From assembly GCF_024137965.1 (NCBI RefSeq), contig NZ_CP099975.1:1674001-1738000 (forward strand): a stretch of 64,000 nt of DNA. The letters run 5' to 3'. Both the position numbers and the translations under genes were made by a program. This stretch comes from Halomonas sp. Y3. Its GTDB lineage: Bacteria > Pseudomonadota > Gammaproteobacteria > Pseudomonadales > Halomonadaceae. The notes beneath the pieces are model-generated. The model saw only the letters and a program-made list of their open reading frames with translations. It ran no database searches and was not told the DNA's origin. Shown here one piece after another: positions 22,432 to 31,734 of the stretch (its first letter is position 1; every line of letters begins with the position of its first letter).

Positions 22432-23754
22432 TCAAAGCCAGGCGTCGAGCAGGACGATGGCCCCTACCACCAGGGCCGAGAGGGCGGCGGCGTAGCCCAG
22501 GTTGTGGCGCATCATCACGCCGCCGCTGATGCCGTAGCGCCCCTGCAGCGAGAGGTTGATGCCGGAGAGCGGCCCGACGCTGGTGCCCACCGCCCAGGCA
22601 GCCAGTGCCACGAAGGCGAACAGCGTCTGGCGGCTGCCGGGCAGCTCCAGCATGGAGGCGAGCACCGAAACGCCGATGATGGGGTGCAGCCCCGCCACGG
22701 CGCTGGCCACGATGGCCAGGAAGCTCAGCGCCGCCTGGGGAGCGCCGAAGTGCTCGAAGAGGGTCCACTGGCTGCCGGTGGCCGCGTCGATAAAGGCCGA
22801 GAGCCCCTGGGTAAGCAGCCCCGCACAAAGGAATAGCGAGATCTCGCCGCGCATGGCCGGCAGCCGCTCCAGGGCGTGGCCGCGCACCCGACGCAGGGTC
22901 CAGCGCGGCCCCCGGGGCAGGTTGCTGGCCAGGGCCACCGCCGGCAGCAGGAAGGTGATGATGCTGACGATGGAGAGCGAGGGCGTCAGTCGATAGTGAA
23001 AGAGCAGCACCAGGACGGCCATGGCCACCGGCATCATGAGGCTCCCCGGCGAGAGCGAGTAGCCGGGCACCTCGGCGAGTGCAAAACGCCGCGACAGGTC
23101 GGCCAGCGACAGCGCCCCCGCCGCCAGCCCCAGGGGCAGCCCCACGGCGAGCACGCTGCCAAAGCGCATCTCCGGGGCCAGGGTCATCACCACGCCCATG
23201 GAGGCGAAGAAGGGCGACCAGAGGGCGGCGCTGGAGAGGCCGCGATTCAAGGCCAGCAGCTGGGGCAGCGAGAGCTCGCCGTGGCGGCGCAGCCGGTCGC
23301 CCACCATGAAAACCGTGGAGAGGTTGAGCACGGCGCCGAGCAGGTGCACCCCGAGCCAGGTGCCGGCGGTGCCGCGCCGCCCGGTGACGGCGCTGCCCGG
23401 CAGCGGCGCGTGGCCTCGCCGGCTGCCGATCAGGCCGATGAAGCTCACTCCCACCAGCATGGCCACCACATAGCTGTTGCCGTCCAGGATGCCGAGCCAG
23501 GCGATCTCGGCATCCAGAAACAGAGCCGAGGCCAGCAGCAGCGCGAGCCCCAGCCCCGCCAGGGCGCCCGCCTGGCGACGATTCCCTCGCTTGAGGTCAG
23601 GCCACAGCAGCAGCACCGCGAGCCAGAAGGCGAAGCTCACCGCCGGCAGGGCGATCGGCAGCCCGGCCAGGCGCATCACCTGCAGGGCGAGTCCGGCCAG
23701 GATCAGGCCGCCGGCCAGGGCGTGGCGAAGGGAGGGCGGTGGGGCAGGGGGCAA
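22432..23754 (-). CDS. polytopic membrane permease, family unassigned
   Basis: A 440-residue protein with about ten to twelve hydrophobic spans and few charged loops. Two matched motif-like stretches suggest an ion-transporter-superfamily carrier with internal repeats: NLSTVFMVGDRL...SPFFASMGVVMT and GLHPIIGVSVLASML...GTSVGPLSGINL. I cannot name the family or substrate. It lies 39 bp downstream of a LysR gene on the same strand, so the two probably form an operon divergent from leuCDB. Regulated export or uptake of a metabolite linked to that pathway is possible but inferred. Confidence 0.6.
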   Translation of the reverse strand: MPPAPPPSLRHALAGGLILAGLALQVMRLAGLPIALPAVSFAFWLAVLLLWPDLKRGNRRQAGALAGLGLALLLASALFLDAEIAWLGILDGNSYVVAMLVGVSFIGLIGSRRGHAPLPGSAVTGRRGTAGTWLGVHLLGAVLNLSTVFMVGDRLRRHGELSLPQLLALNRGLSSAALWSPFFASMGVVMTLAPEMRFGSVLAVGLPLGLAAGALSLADLSRRFALAEVPGYSLSPGSLMMPVAMAVLVLLFHYRLTPSLSIVSIITFLLPAVALASNLPRGPRWTLRRVRGHALERLPAMRGEISLFLCAGLLTQGLSAFIDAATGSQWTLFEHFGAPQAALSFLAIVASAVAGLHPIIGVSVLASMLELPGSRQTLFAFVALAAWAVGTSVGPLSGINLSLQGRYGISGGVMMRHNLGYAAALSALVVGAIVLLDAWL

Positions 23755-23793
23755 GGTACAGGCTCCAGGCTCAAATGTGAGCAGTCTAACGAC

Positions 23794-24690
23794 TCATCCG
23801 GCGGCTGTCTTCGCCGCCGGCTCCCGGGCCGCCTCCAGGGCCGCGAGCATGGCCCGGGCGGCGTTGGAGAGGGTGCGGCTGCGGTGCACGAGATAGCCCA
23901 GGGGGCGGTGGATGGGCGGATGGTCGATGGTCAGCTCGTGGAGCTCGCCGGCCACCAGACGCTCGGGCAGCAGGCTCCAGCCCAGGCCGATAGCGGTCAT
24001 CATCTTGAGTGTCTCCAGGTAGTTGGTGGAGAGCGCCACCGGCAGGCGCAGCCCCGCCGCGGCGAAGCGCGCCTCGATCAATCCCCGGGTGAAGGTGTGG
24101 GGGCCGGGCAGCACGGCGTCGTGGGCGCACAGCGCCTGCAGGGAGGGGCGCGGCAGCGCGGCGAGGGGATGGTCGGGGGCGCAGACGAAGCAGAGCCGGT
24201 CGACCCAGATCGGCACCACCTCGAGCTGCGGATCCGGATGGGGCGCCAGGGTCACCACGGCGATCTCCAGCTCCCCGTCCAGCACCCCCTGATAGGCCTC
24301 CTCGGAGTCGAGGAAGTGCAGATCCAGGCGCACCCCGGGGTGCGCCCGGGTATAGGCCTTGAGCAGGGGCGGCAGGCGGTGCAGGCCGATATGGTGGCTG
24401 GTGGCCAGCGTCAGGCTGCCGGCCACGTCATGGCTCAGGTTGCCCAGGGCGCGGCGGCTGTCGTCCACCATCACCAGTATCTGCCGGGCCCGGGGCAGCA
24501 GCACCCGGCCCGCCTCGGTCAGGCCGATGGCGCGGCCGATGCGGTCGAAGAGCCGCGCGCCGATCTGGGCTTCGAGGGCGGCGATGCGCTTGCTGACCGC
24601 GGGCTGGGTCAGGTGCAGCTGCTCCGCCGCCCGGGAGAAGCTGCCGCTCTCGGCCACCGCCAGGAAGGCCTGCAGGCTCTGGGTATCCAT
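23794..24690 (-). CDS. LysR-family transcriptional regulator
   Basis: A 298-residue LysR-type regulator. The N-terminal winged helix-turn-helix is FLAVAESGSFSRAAEQLHLTQPAVSKRIAALE (positions about 9-40), followed by the effector-binding domain (GSLTLATSHHIGLHRLPPLL...). It is divergent from leuC, an arrangement I recall for a LysR gene beside leuC in Pseudomonas. It may control leuCDB and/or the permease downstream. The effector is unknown; alpha-isopropylmalate, the usual LeuO-type or leucine-pathway cue, is only a guess. Confidence 0.9.
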   Translation of the reverse strand: MDTQSLQAFLAVAESGSFSRAAEQLHLTQPAVSKRIAALEAQIGARLFDRIGRAIGLTEAGRVLLPRARQILVMVDDSRRALGNLSHDVAGSLTLATSHHIGLHRLPPLLKAYTRAHPGVRLDLHFLDSEEAYQGVLDGELEIAVVTLAPHPDPQLEVVPIWVDRLCFVCAPDHPLAALPRPSLQALCAHDAVLPGPHTFTRGLIEARFAAAGLRLPVALSTNYLETLKMMTAIGLGWSLLPERLVAGELHELTIDHPPIHRPLGYLVHRSRTLSNAARAMLAALEAAREPAAKTAAG

Positions 24691-24724
24691 GGTGCCTCCA
24701 TTGTCCTATTCCCATAAGGAATGC

Positions 24725-24745
24725 AATCCATAAATAACATGAATT
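24725..24745. promoter_or_regulatory. candidate LysR-type operator between LysR gene and leuC
   Basis: The dyad AATCCAT-N7-ATGAATT has six of seven bases paired. It lies in the AT-rich part of the 135-bp divergent region, which also has CCCATAA at 24711 and TTATGGG further right. Spacing and position suit a LysR recognition site. Confidence 0.45.
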
Positions 24746-24825
24746 GATTTTATGGGCGAGCCGCCGGACACTGGGTGAGACCGGACATGACATGAAGGGG
24801 CTTCGAGCCCGGGAGAAACAACGAT

Positions 24826-26253
24826 ATGGCAGGCCAGACACTCTACGACAAGCTGTGGTCGCAGCACCTCGTCAAGGAGCGCGACGACGGTACCGCGCTG
24901 ATCTACATCGACCGCCACATGCTCCACGAGGTCACCTCGCCCCAGGCCTTCGAGGGCCTGCGACTGGCGGGCCGCAAGCCTTGGCGCCTGGACGCCAACC
25001 TGGCGACCACCGACCACAACGTGCCCACCACCCTGGAGGAGCGCGCCCAGGGTAACAAGGGCATCAAGGATCCGGTCTCCCTGATCCAGGTCCAGACCCT
25101 GGATGACAACTGCGACGAGTTCGGCATCACCGAATTCGGCATCAACGACCCGCGCCAGGGCATCGTCCACGTGGTGGGCCCGGAGCAGGGCGCCACCCTG
25201 CCGGGCATGACCGTGGTCTGCGGCGACTCCCACACCGCCACCCACGGGGCCTTCGGGGCGCTGGCCCACGGCATTGGCACCTCCGAGGTGGAGCACGTGC
25301 TGGCCACCCAGTGCCTGCTGACCCAGAAGATGAAGAACATGCAGGTGCGCGTCGAGGGCGATCTCGGCGTGGGCGTCACCGCCAAGGACGTGGTGCTGGC
25401 CATCATCGGCCGGATCGGCACCGCCGGCGGCACCGGCTACGCCATCGAGTTCGCCGGCAGCGCCATCCAGAGCCTCTCCATGGAGGGCCGCATGACGGTC
25501 TGCAACATGGCCATCGAGGCCGGTGCGCGCGTCGGCCTGATCGCCGTGGATGACACCACCATCGACTACGTCGCCAACCGCCCCTACGCCCCCACCGGTG
25601 AGCAGTGGCAGGCGGCCGTGGCCGACTGGCGCGGCCTGGTCTCCGATGCCGACGCCGAGTTCGACCAGGTGGTGGTGCTCGACGCCGCCGAGATCGAGCC
25701 CCAGGTCTCCTGGGGCACCAGCCCCGAGATGGTCACCGGCATCGGCGGCGAGGTCCCCGACCCCGCCGAGCAGACCGACGAGACCCTGCGCAACGGCTAC
25801 ACCCGGGCGCTCGAGTACATGGGCCTGGCCCCCAAGCAGAAGATCACCGATATCCGCCTCGACAAGGTCTTTATCGGCTCCTGCACCAACTCGCGCATCG
25901 AGGATCTTCGCGAAGCGGCCAAGGTGGCCCGCGGCAAGAAGGTCGCCGACACCATCAAGCTCGCCATGGTGGTCCCGGGCTCCGGCCTCGTGAAGCGCCA
26001 GGCGGAAGAGGAGGGGCTCGACCGCATCTTCATCGAGGCGGGCTTCGAGTGGCGCGAGCCCGGCTGCTCCATGTGCCTGGCCATGAATGCCGACAAGCTC
26101 GGCGCCGGCGAGCACTGCGCCTCCACCTCCAACCGCAACTTCGAGGGGCGCCAGGGCTACGGCGGGCGTACCCACCTGGTGAGCCCGGCCATGGCCGCCG
26201 CCGCCGCTATCGCCGGCCATTTCGTTGACGTCCGCACCCTTGAGGAGGCCTGA
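24826..26253 (+). CDS. leuC: 3-isopropylmalate dehydratase large subunit
   Basis: With LeuD, isomerises 2-isopropylmalate to 3-isopropylmalate in leucine synthesis. The 475-residue aconitase-family protein has 4Fe-4S ligands: Cys in [12 protein letters not shown] and the pair in [10 protein letters not shown]. The active-site stretches include [30 protein letters not shown] (positions about 129-158). It is followed by leuD (3-bp gap) and leuB. Confidence 0.98.
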   Translation: MAGQTLYDKLWSQHLVKERDDGTALIYIDRHMLHEVTSPQAFEGLRLAGRKPWRLDANLATTDHNVPTTLEERAQGNKGIKDPVSLIQVQTLDDNCDEFGITEFGINDPRQGIVHVVGPEQGATLPGMTVVCGDSHTATHGAFGALAHGIGTSEVEHVLATQCLLTQKMKNMQVRVEGDLGVGVTAKDVVLAIIGRIGTAGGTGYAIEFAGSAIQSLSMEGRMTVCNMAIEAGARVGLIAVDDTTIDYVANRPYAPTGEQWQAAVADWRGLVSDADAEFDQVVVLDAAEIEPQVSWGTSPEMVTGIGGEVPDPAEQTDETLRNGYTRALEYMGLAPKQKITDIRLDKVFIGSCTNSRIEDLREAAKVARGKKVADTIKLAMVVPGSGLVKRQAEEEGLDRIFIEAGFEWREPGCSMCLAMNADKLGAGEHCASTSNRNFEGRQGYGGRTHLVSPAMAAAAAIAGHFVDVRTLEEA

Positions 26254-26256
26254 GCC

Positions 26257-26904
26257 ATGAAGAAGTTCGAACGCACCGAAGGTCTCGTCGCGCCCCTCGA
26301 CCGGGCCAACGTCGACACCGACCTGATCATTCCCAAGCAGTTCCTGAAGTCGATCAAGCGCACCGGCTTCGGCGTCAACCTCTTCGACGAGCTGCGCTAC
26401 CTCGACGAGGGCTATCCGGGCCAGGACTGCTCCAACCGGCCGCTCAACCCCGATTTCGTGCTCAACCAGCCTCGCTACCAGGGCGCCAGCGTGCTGCTCG
26501 CCCGCCGCAACTTCGGCTGCGGCAGCTCCCGTGAGCACGCCCCCTGGGCGCTGGAGGACTTCGGCTTCCGGGCGGTGATCGCCCCGAGCTTCGCCGATAT
26601 CTTCTACAACAACGCCTTCAAGAACGGCATCCTGCTGATCACCCTCCCCGAGGAGACCGTGGACCGCCTGTTCAAGGAGGTGGAGGCCAGCGAAGGCTAC
26701 GCCCTGGACCTTGACCTGGAGAACCAGCGCCTCACCACGCCCGCCGGCGAAGTCATCGAGTTCGAGGTGGACCCCTTCCGCAAGCACTGCCTGCTCGAGG
26801 GCCTCGACGATATCGGCATCACCCTTAAGGATGAGGAGGCGATCCGCGCCTTCGAGGCCAAGCACCGGGCCGCGCGCCCCTGGCTGTTCCGCGACTCTGC
26901 CTGA
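26257..26904 (+). CDS. leuD: 3-isopropylmalate dehydratase small subunit
   Basis: The 215-residue swivelling-domain partner of LeuC. Key stretches are [17 protein letters not shown] and [34 protein letters not shown] (positions about 86-120), which hold the substrate-binding loop. It lies in leuCDB. Confidence 0.98.
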   Translation: MKKFERTEGLVAPLDRANVDTDLIIPKQFLKSIKRTGFGVNLFDELRYLDEGYPGQDCSNRPLNPDFVLNQPRYQGASVLLARRNFGCGSSREHAPWALEDFGFRAVIAPSFADIFYNNAFKNGILLITLPEETVDRLFKEVEASEGYALDLDLENQRLTTPAGEVIEFEVDPFRKHCLLEGLDDIGITLKDEEAIRAFEAKHRAARPWLFRDSA

Positions 26905-26930
26905 ATAAGGGCCTTAACAAGGAAGACGCA

Positions 26931-28010
26931 ATGACTCAGAAGATTCTGGTACTGCCGGGTGACGGCATCGGCCCCGAGATCACCGCCCAGGCGAGCCGCA
27001 TACTGGCCGCCTGCCAGGCCCGCGGCCTGGATGTGGAAGTGGAAGAGGGGCTGGTCGGCGGCAGCGCCTACGACGCCCACGGCGAGCCGCTGCCCGCCGA
27101 GACCCTCGAGAAGGCCAAGGCCGCCCGCGCCATCCTGCTCGGCGCCGTGGGCGGCCCCCAGTGGGACACGCTCGAGGACTTGAGCAAGCGCCCGGAGAAG
27201 GGGCTGCTCGGCCTGCGCAAGAACCTGGGCCTCTTCGGCAACCTGCGTCCGGCGATCACCTACCCGCAGCTCGCCGAGGCCTCCAGCCTCAAGCCCGAGC
27301 TGGTGGCCGGCCTCGACATCATGATCGTGCGTGAGCTCACCGGCGGCATCTACTTCGGCCAGCCCCGGGGTATCGAGGAGCGCGACGGCCAGCGCGTCGG
27401 CTTCAATACCTATGTCTACTCCGAGAGCGAGATCGAGCGCATCGGCCAGGTCGCCTTCGAGATGGCCCAGAAACGCGGCAAGAAGCTCTGCTCCGTGGAC
27501 AAGGCCAACGTGCTCGAGGTCACCATCCTGTGGCGCGAGGTGATGGAGCGGCTGGCGCCGGAGTACCCGGACGTCGAGCTCTCCCACCTGTACGTCGACA
27601 ACGCCGCCATGCAGCTGGTGCGCGCGCCCAAGCAGTTCGACGTCATGGTCACCGGCAACATGTTCGGCGACATTCTGTCGGACGCCGCCGCCATGCTCAC
27701 CGGCTCCATCGGCATGCTGCCGTCGGCGTCGCTCAACGAGAGCGGCCAGGGCATGTACGAGCCCTGCCACGGCAGCGCCCCGGACATCGCCGGCCAGGGC
27801 ATCGCCAACCCGCTCGCCACCATCCTCTCGGTGGCCATGATGCTGCGCTACTCCCTGGACGAGCCCGCACTCGCCAAGCGCATCGAGGACGCCGTGGGCA
27901 AGGTGCTGGACGACGGCCTGAGAACCGCCGATATTGCCTCCGAGGGTACCCGCACCGTCTCCACCGCCGAGATGGGCGACGCCGTGCTGGCGGCCTTCGA
28001 GTCGCTGTAA
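26931..28010 (+). CDS. leuB: 3-isopropylmalate dehydrogenase
   Basis: NAD-dependent oxidative decarboxylase that forms the leucine precursor 4-methyl-2-oxopentanoate. The 359 residues fit the family. Motifs are [10 protein letters not shown] at the N-terminus, [13 protein letters not shown] for substrate binding, and [26 protein letters not shown] with the metal Asp residues. The region downstream holds an unusual repeat cluster before asd. Confidence 0.98.
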   Translation: MTQKILVLPGDGIGPEITAQASRILAACQARGLDVEVEEGLVGGSAYDAHGEPLPAETLEKAKAARAILLGAVGGPQWDTLEDLSKRPEKGLLGLRKNLGLFGNLRPAITYPQLAEASSLKPELVAGLDIMIVRELTGGIYFGQPRGIEERDGQRVGFNTYVYSESEIERIGQVAFEMAQKRGKKLCSVDKANVLEVTILWREVMERLAPEYPDVELSHLYVDNAAMQLVRAPKQFDVMVTGNMFGDILSDAAAMLTGSIGMLPSASLNESGQGMYEPCHGSAPDIAGQGIANPLATILSVAMMLRYSLDEPALAKRIEDAVGKVLDDGLRTADIASEGTRTVSTAEMGDAVLAAFESL

Positions 28011-28030
28011 GGGACAGCCGTACCCTGCTC

Positions 28031-28090
28031 GGGGTCGCCGCTCGCCGCTCGGGGTGGCACCGCTCCGCTCGGGGTGGCACCGCTCCGCTC
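28031..28090. repeat. 20-bp tandem repeat downstream of leuB
   Basis: Two perfect copies of a 20-bp unit beginning GGGGTGGCACCGC (28051-28070, 28071-28090) are preceded by a degenerate copy (28031-28050). The following hairpin begins with the same GGGGT, as though it continued the series. Confidence 0.75.
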
Positions 28091-28153
28091 GGGGTCAGAC
28101 TCTTAAGTATGCTTTGGTCTGGAAGACCAAAGCATACTTAAGAGTCTGACCCC
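28091..28153. repeat. 63-bp perfect hairpin (REP/MITE-like) between leuB and asd
   Basis: Two 30-bp arms (28091-28120 and 28124-28153) are exact reverse complements around the 3-nt loop GGA. The arms begin and end with GGGGTCAGAC/GTCTGACCCC. The same GGGTC-x-GACCC motif recurs between nagZ and hpt. It could act as a transcription barrier after leuB, but the length and perfection suggest a recently formed mobile or REP-like element. Confidence 0.85.
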
Positions 28154-28181
28154 TGCCTGCTGCCTGCTGCCTGCTGCCTGC
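28154..28181. repeat. 7-bp tandem repeat, four copies
   Basis: Four consecutive copies of TGCCTGC follow the hairpin directly. It is a short tract that could vary in length by slippage, lying about 65 bp upstream of the asd start. Confidence 0.8.
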
Positions 28182-28207
28182 GCCCTGCAGCTCGGCGCTC
28201 GGTTCTG

Positions 28208-28213
28208 TATAAT
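28208..28213 (+). promoter_or_regulatory. -10 box of the asd promoter
   Basis: A perfect TATAAT lies 33 bp before the asd start codon. The -35 region (about 28185-28190) is poor and abuts the heptanucleotide repeats, so copy-number change there could alter promoter spacing context. GGAGG precedes the ATG. Confidence 0.5.
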
Positions 28214-28245
28214 ACTTCCCACATTCGATTTCTGGAGGACTTCAC

Positions 28246-29358
28246 ATGTTGAAAGTCGGTTTCGTCGGTTGGCGCGGCATGGTCGGTTCCGTGCTCATGC
28301 AGCGCATGGTGGAAGATGGGGACTTCAACGGCATCGAGCCGGTCTTCTTCACCACCTCCCAGGTCGGCCAGGCCGGCCCCGACGTCGGCGTGGACGTGCC
28401 TCCGCTGAAGGATGCCACCGCCATCGACGAGCTCAAGGTGCTGGACGTCATCATCACCTGCCAGGGCGGCGACTACACCAAGCAGGTCTATGGCGACCTG
28501 CGCGCCAGCGGCTGGAAGGGCTACTGGATCGACGCCGCTAGCACCCTGCGCATGGAGGATGAGGCCACCATCATCCTCGATCCCGTCAACCGTCATGTCA
28601 TTGACGCCCAGCTGGCCCGCGGCGCCAAGACCTTCGTCGGCGGCAACTGCACCGTCAGCCTGATGCTGATGGGCCTGGGTGGCCTCTTCGAGGCCGACCT
28701 GGTGGAGTGGATGACCTCCATGACCTACCAGGCCGCCTCCGGCTCCGGGGCCAAGCATATGCGTGAGCTGCTGAGCCAGATGGGCGCTCTGCGCGACAGC
28801 GTGGCCGACGAGCTCGCCAACCCGGCCAGCGCCATCCTCGACATCGACCGCAAGGTCACCGCCGCGATGCGCTCGGGCGACTTCCCCACCGAGAACTTCA
28901 CCGCGCCCCTGGCCGGCAGCCTGCTGCCCTGGATCGACACCAAGCTCGACAACGGCCAGAGCCGCGAGGAGTGGAAGGGCAGCGTCGAGACCAACAAGAT
29001 CCTCGGCCTCGACAACAATCCCATTCCCATCGACGGCCTCTGCGTGCGCATCGGCGCGATGCGCTCCCACAGCCAGGCCTTCACCATCAAGCTCAAGCAG
29101 GACGTGCCCATCGACGAGATCGAGGATCGTCTGGCCAAGCACAATGAGTGGGTCAAGTTGGTGCCCAACGACAAGGAAGCGACCATCCGCGACCTGACCC
29201 CGGCCGCCGCCACCGGCACCCTCACCGTGCCGGTGGGCCGCCTGCGCAAGCTGGCCATGGGCGGCGAGTACCTCTCCGCCTTCAGCGTTGGCGACCAGCT
29301 GCTGTGGGGGGCCGCCGAGCCGCTCAAGCGCATGCTCAAGATCCTGCGCGAACAGTAA
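28246..29358 (+). CDS. asd: aspartate-semialdehyde dehydrogenase
   Basis: NADPH-dependent reduction of aspartyl phosphate in lysine, methionine, threonine and diaminopimelate synthesis. The 370-residue enteric-type protein starts [18 protein letters not shown] (NADP loop), with catalytic Cys135 in [10 protein letters not shown] and the substrate-binding region SGAGGYQ-equivalent at [19 protein letters not shown] lies just upstream of ATG. It has its own -10 box and is followed by a strong hairpin. Confidence 0.97.
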   Translation: MLKVGFVGWRGMVGSVLMQRMVEDGDFNGIEPVFFTTSQVGQAGPDVGVDVPPLKDATAIDELKVLDVIITCQGGDYTKQVYGDLRASGWKGYWIDAASTLRMEDEATIILDPVNRHVIDAQLARGAKTFVGGNCTVSLMLMGLGGLFEADLVEWMTSMTYQAASGSGAKHMRELLSQMGALRDSVADELANPASAILDIDRKVTAAMRSGDFPTENFTAPLAGSLLPWIDTKLDNGQSREEWKGSVETNKILGLDNNPIPIDGLCVRIGAMRSHSQAFTIKLKQDVPIDEIEDRLAKHNEWVKLVPNDKEATIRDLTPAAATGTLTVPVGRLRKLAMGGEYLSAFSVGDQLLWGAAEPLKRMLKILREQ

Positions 29359-29389
29359 GGCCCTCGCTGGCTCCAGCCGGCAGGTTGAG

Positions 29390-29418
29390 TGGGGCGCCCC
29401 TCCGGGAGGGGCGCCCCA
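29390..29418 (+). terminator. terminator-like hairpin after asd
   Basis: A 12-bp perfect stem (29390-29401 with 29407-29418) has a CCGGG loop, 31 bp after the asd stop. No clear T-run follows. Confidence 0.6.
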
Positions 29419-29460
29419 ACTGCGTATAGATGATATAAAATGTTCTCATAATGTAAAAAA

Positions 29461-29489
29461 CACCATCAGCATCATGCTGCGGTATGGTG
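29461..29489 (+). other. leader hairpin upstream of fimV
   Basis: CACCATCAGCAT pairs with ATGCTG...ATGGTG (a 4-nt CGGT bulge in the right arm) around a single-base loop. It lies 18-47 nt before the fimV start in an otherwise AT-rich leader. It could influence translation initiation or be an operator dyad. Confidence 0.5.
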
Positions 29490-29507
29490 TGATTCCGGGA
29501 ACATTTC

Positions 29508-31727
29508 ATGACGCACAGGTCGCAACTCGCCGTGACGAAGCTCGCCTTGTCGAAATCCGCTGCTCTGCTGACCCTGATGGTCTATGCCGCCCAGAGCCAG
29601 GCGCTTGGCCTGGGGGAGGCCGAGGTGCGCTCGACCCTCAATGCGCCGCTGCGCGCCACCATCCCGCTCACCGACTCTGCCGGGATCCAGGCCGACCTGC
29701 TCAACGTCTCGGTGGCGGACGAGCGCGCCTTCGCGGCGGCTGGCCTGCCGCGGACGCCGCTGGCGGCAAGCGTCAGACTGGCGGTGGAGCAGCGGCAGGG
29801 GCGGCTGGTGGTGGACCTCACCACCGAGCGTACGGTGCGGGAGCCCTGGCTCGACCTGCTGCTGCGCTTCGACTGGCCGGGTGGCCAGCAGCTCCGGGAG
29901 GTCACCCTGCTGCTCGACCCGCCCGACTATGACCAGATGCCGGCGCTGGTCAGTGGCAGCCGGCGTGCGGCCCCGGCCTCCGTCGCATCAGCGGAGCCAG
30001 CGCCTACCACGAGTCCCACGGCGGCGGGGCCGCAACCGTCCACTACCCCGGCCCAGGCCGGCAACCCGGCCCGAGTCCGTAGCGGTGACACCCTGTGGGG
30101 GGTGGCAGGACGCCTGCGGCCGGATAGCGGCATCAGCATGAACCAGATGATGGTGGCGCTGGTGGAGGCCAACCCCGAGGCCTTCCCGTCGGGCAACATC
30201 AACGCCATGCGCGCCGGCGTCACCCTGGTGGTACCGAGCCGGGAGGCCATTGCCGCGCGCTCCGGTGCCGCGGCCGAGCGTCTTGTCAGCGAGATGCACC
30301 AGGCCTGGGCCAGCCGTGGAAGCGCTGCTCTGGCCGTCGATGAGCCCGCCGCCGCTGCCGAGAGTCCGCGGCTGACGCTGCTGACTGATGCCCAGGTGGC
30401 CGCCGAGGGGGAGGTCGGCGGCGAGGCGGACGGCGAGGCGGAAGAGGGCGACGTCGAGGGCAGCGCCGCGCTGGAGATCGATCCCGACCTGCTTGATGCC
30501 CTCCTGGGTGGCGTGCCCTCTGGTGACGGGGAGCTGGGCAGCGACGAGCGCCTGGTGCGCCTCGAGGCCCGCTGGCTGGAGAGTCAGCAGACCCTCGAGG
30601 CGGTGCAGGAGGAGCGCGATGAGCTTCAGGGCGAGCTGGGCGAGATGCGCCAGCAGCTGGAAGCGCTGCAGGAACAGCTGGCGGCCCTGGCCGCCGGAGG
30701 GGCGGGCGCTGACGGCCCCGGTGCCGGTGGCATCGCCACGCCCGGCAGCGAGGCGGAGGAAACTCCCTGGTGGGGGGCCGTCTACCAGGGCGAGGTGGAT
30801 CGCAACCTGGTGCTGGGCGGCGCCGGCCTGGCCGCGCTGCTGGCGATCTGGCTGGTAGTCCGCCGTCGCCGTCGCGAGGAGGAGGCCGGCGGCGCCACGG
30901 CGGGCGCCGTGCGGGTCGGGGTGCCAGGTGCCCAGCCGCCGGTGTCGCCGCAGGCGTCGTCCGACCCCGGTGCTGCGCCGGTGCACTCCGTCCAGGGGGC
31001 GCTGCCCCAGGCCGAAGCGATCAGCGAGGCCGATATCTTTATTGCCTACGGCCGCTACGACCAGGCCCGGGAGCTGCTCGATACCAGCCTCGCTCGGGAG
31101 CCCGAGCGTGACGACCTGCGGCTCAAGCTGTTGACCGTCCATCTCGAGCAGGGCAATCGGGAGGAGGCCGAGCAGGAGGCGCGGCGCCTCCATGAAGGGG
31201 GGAGCCCGGCGGTGCGCGAGGAGGTCGAGCGCCTGCTGGAGCGCTACGGCGCCGGCCAGCCGACGGCCCCCGAGCCTGGCGCTAGCGAGCCGGACGCCTC
31301 CGAGCCGCACTCGGCCGAGCCTGAGGCCTCCCCGCTGCCCGAGATCGCCACTCGCCGGCTCGACGATGGCCGCGAGATCATCGACTACCGCCCCCCCAGC
31401 CTGGATGATGACCCGGCCCCGCGGGAGGAGACGCCGATGCAGCCCAGCGTCGAGTTCACCTCCCCCCGCCCCGTCGAGGCGCCCGATGAGGAGCCCGAGG
31501 CGCTGCCCCAGGAGTGGGAGGTCGAGGAGGTTTCCTTCCCGCCCCTGGACCCGGATAATGTCCAGTCCTCTTCGAGCGCTGCCCGGGAACAGCTGGCCGA
31601 GGCACGGCGCCTTCTCGAGGCCGGCGAGGCCGAACAGGCCCGGGAGCTGCTCGGCAAGCTGATGCTCAGCGAGGAGCCGGCCATTCACGACGAGGCCGCG
31701 GCGTTGCTGACACGACTGGATACCTGA
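29508..31727 (+). CDS. fimV: FimV-like polar hub/peptidoglycan-binding protein
   Basis: FimV/HubP proteins organise cell poles and, in Pseudomonas, type IV pilus assembly. The 739-residue product has a signal sequence (about 15-33), the FimV N-terminal domain (LGEAEVRSTLNAPLRATIPL), a LysM domain (about 189-244), a coiled coil (about 345-405), one transmembrane helix (about 433-452) and an acidic cytoplasmic part with TPR-like helices (about 505-590) and a C-terminal repeat motif (ARRLLEAGEAEQARELLGKLML). It is shorter than Pseudomonas FimV, mainly in the acidic region. It lies between asd and truA, the conserved location. Confidence 0.92.
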   Translation: MTHRSQLAVTKLALSKSAALLTLMVYAAQSQALGLGEAEVRSTLNAPLRATIPLTDSAGIQADLLNVSVADERAFAAAGLPRTPLAASVRLAVEQRQGRLVVDLTTERTVREPWLDLLLRFDWPGGQQLREVTLLLDPPDYDQMPALVSGSRRAAPASVASAEPAPTTSPTAAGPQPSTTPAQAGNPARVRSGDTLWGVAGRLRPDSGISMNQMMVALVEANPEAFPSGNINAMRAGVTLVVPSREAIAARSGAAAERLVSEMHQAWASRGSAALAVDEPAAAAESPRLTLLTDAQVAAEGEVGGEADGEAEEGDVEGSAALEIDPDLLDALLGGVPSGDGELGSDERLVRLEARWLESQQTLEAVQEERDELQGELGEMRQQLEALQEQLAALAAGGAGADGPGAGGIATPGSEAEETPWWGAVYQGEVDRNLVLGGAGLAALLAIWLVVRRRRREEEAGGATAGAVRVGVPGAQPPVSPQASSDPGAAPVHSVQGALPQAEAISEADIFIAYGRYDQARELLDTSLAREPERDDLRLKLLTVHLEQGNREEAEQEARRLHEGGSPAVREEVERLLERYGAGQPTAPEPGASEPDASEPHSAEPEASPLPEIATRRLDDGREIIDYRPPSLDDDPAPREETPMQPSVEFTSPRPVEAPDEEPEALPQEWEVEEVSFPPLDPDNVQSSSSAAREQLAEARRLLEAGEAEQARELLGKLMLSEEPAIHDEAAALLTRLDT

Positions 31728-31734
31728 TGATCGC

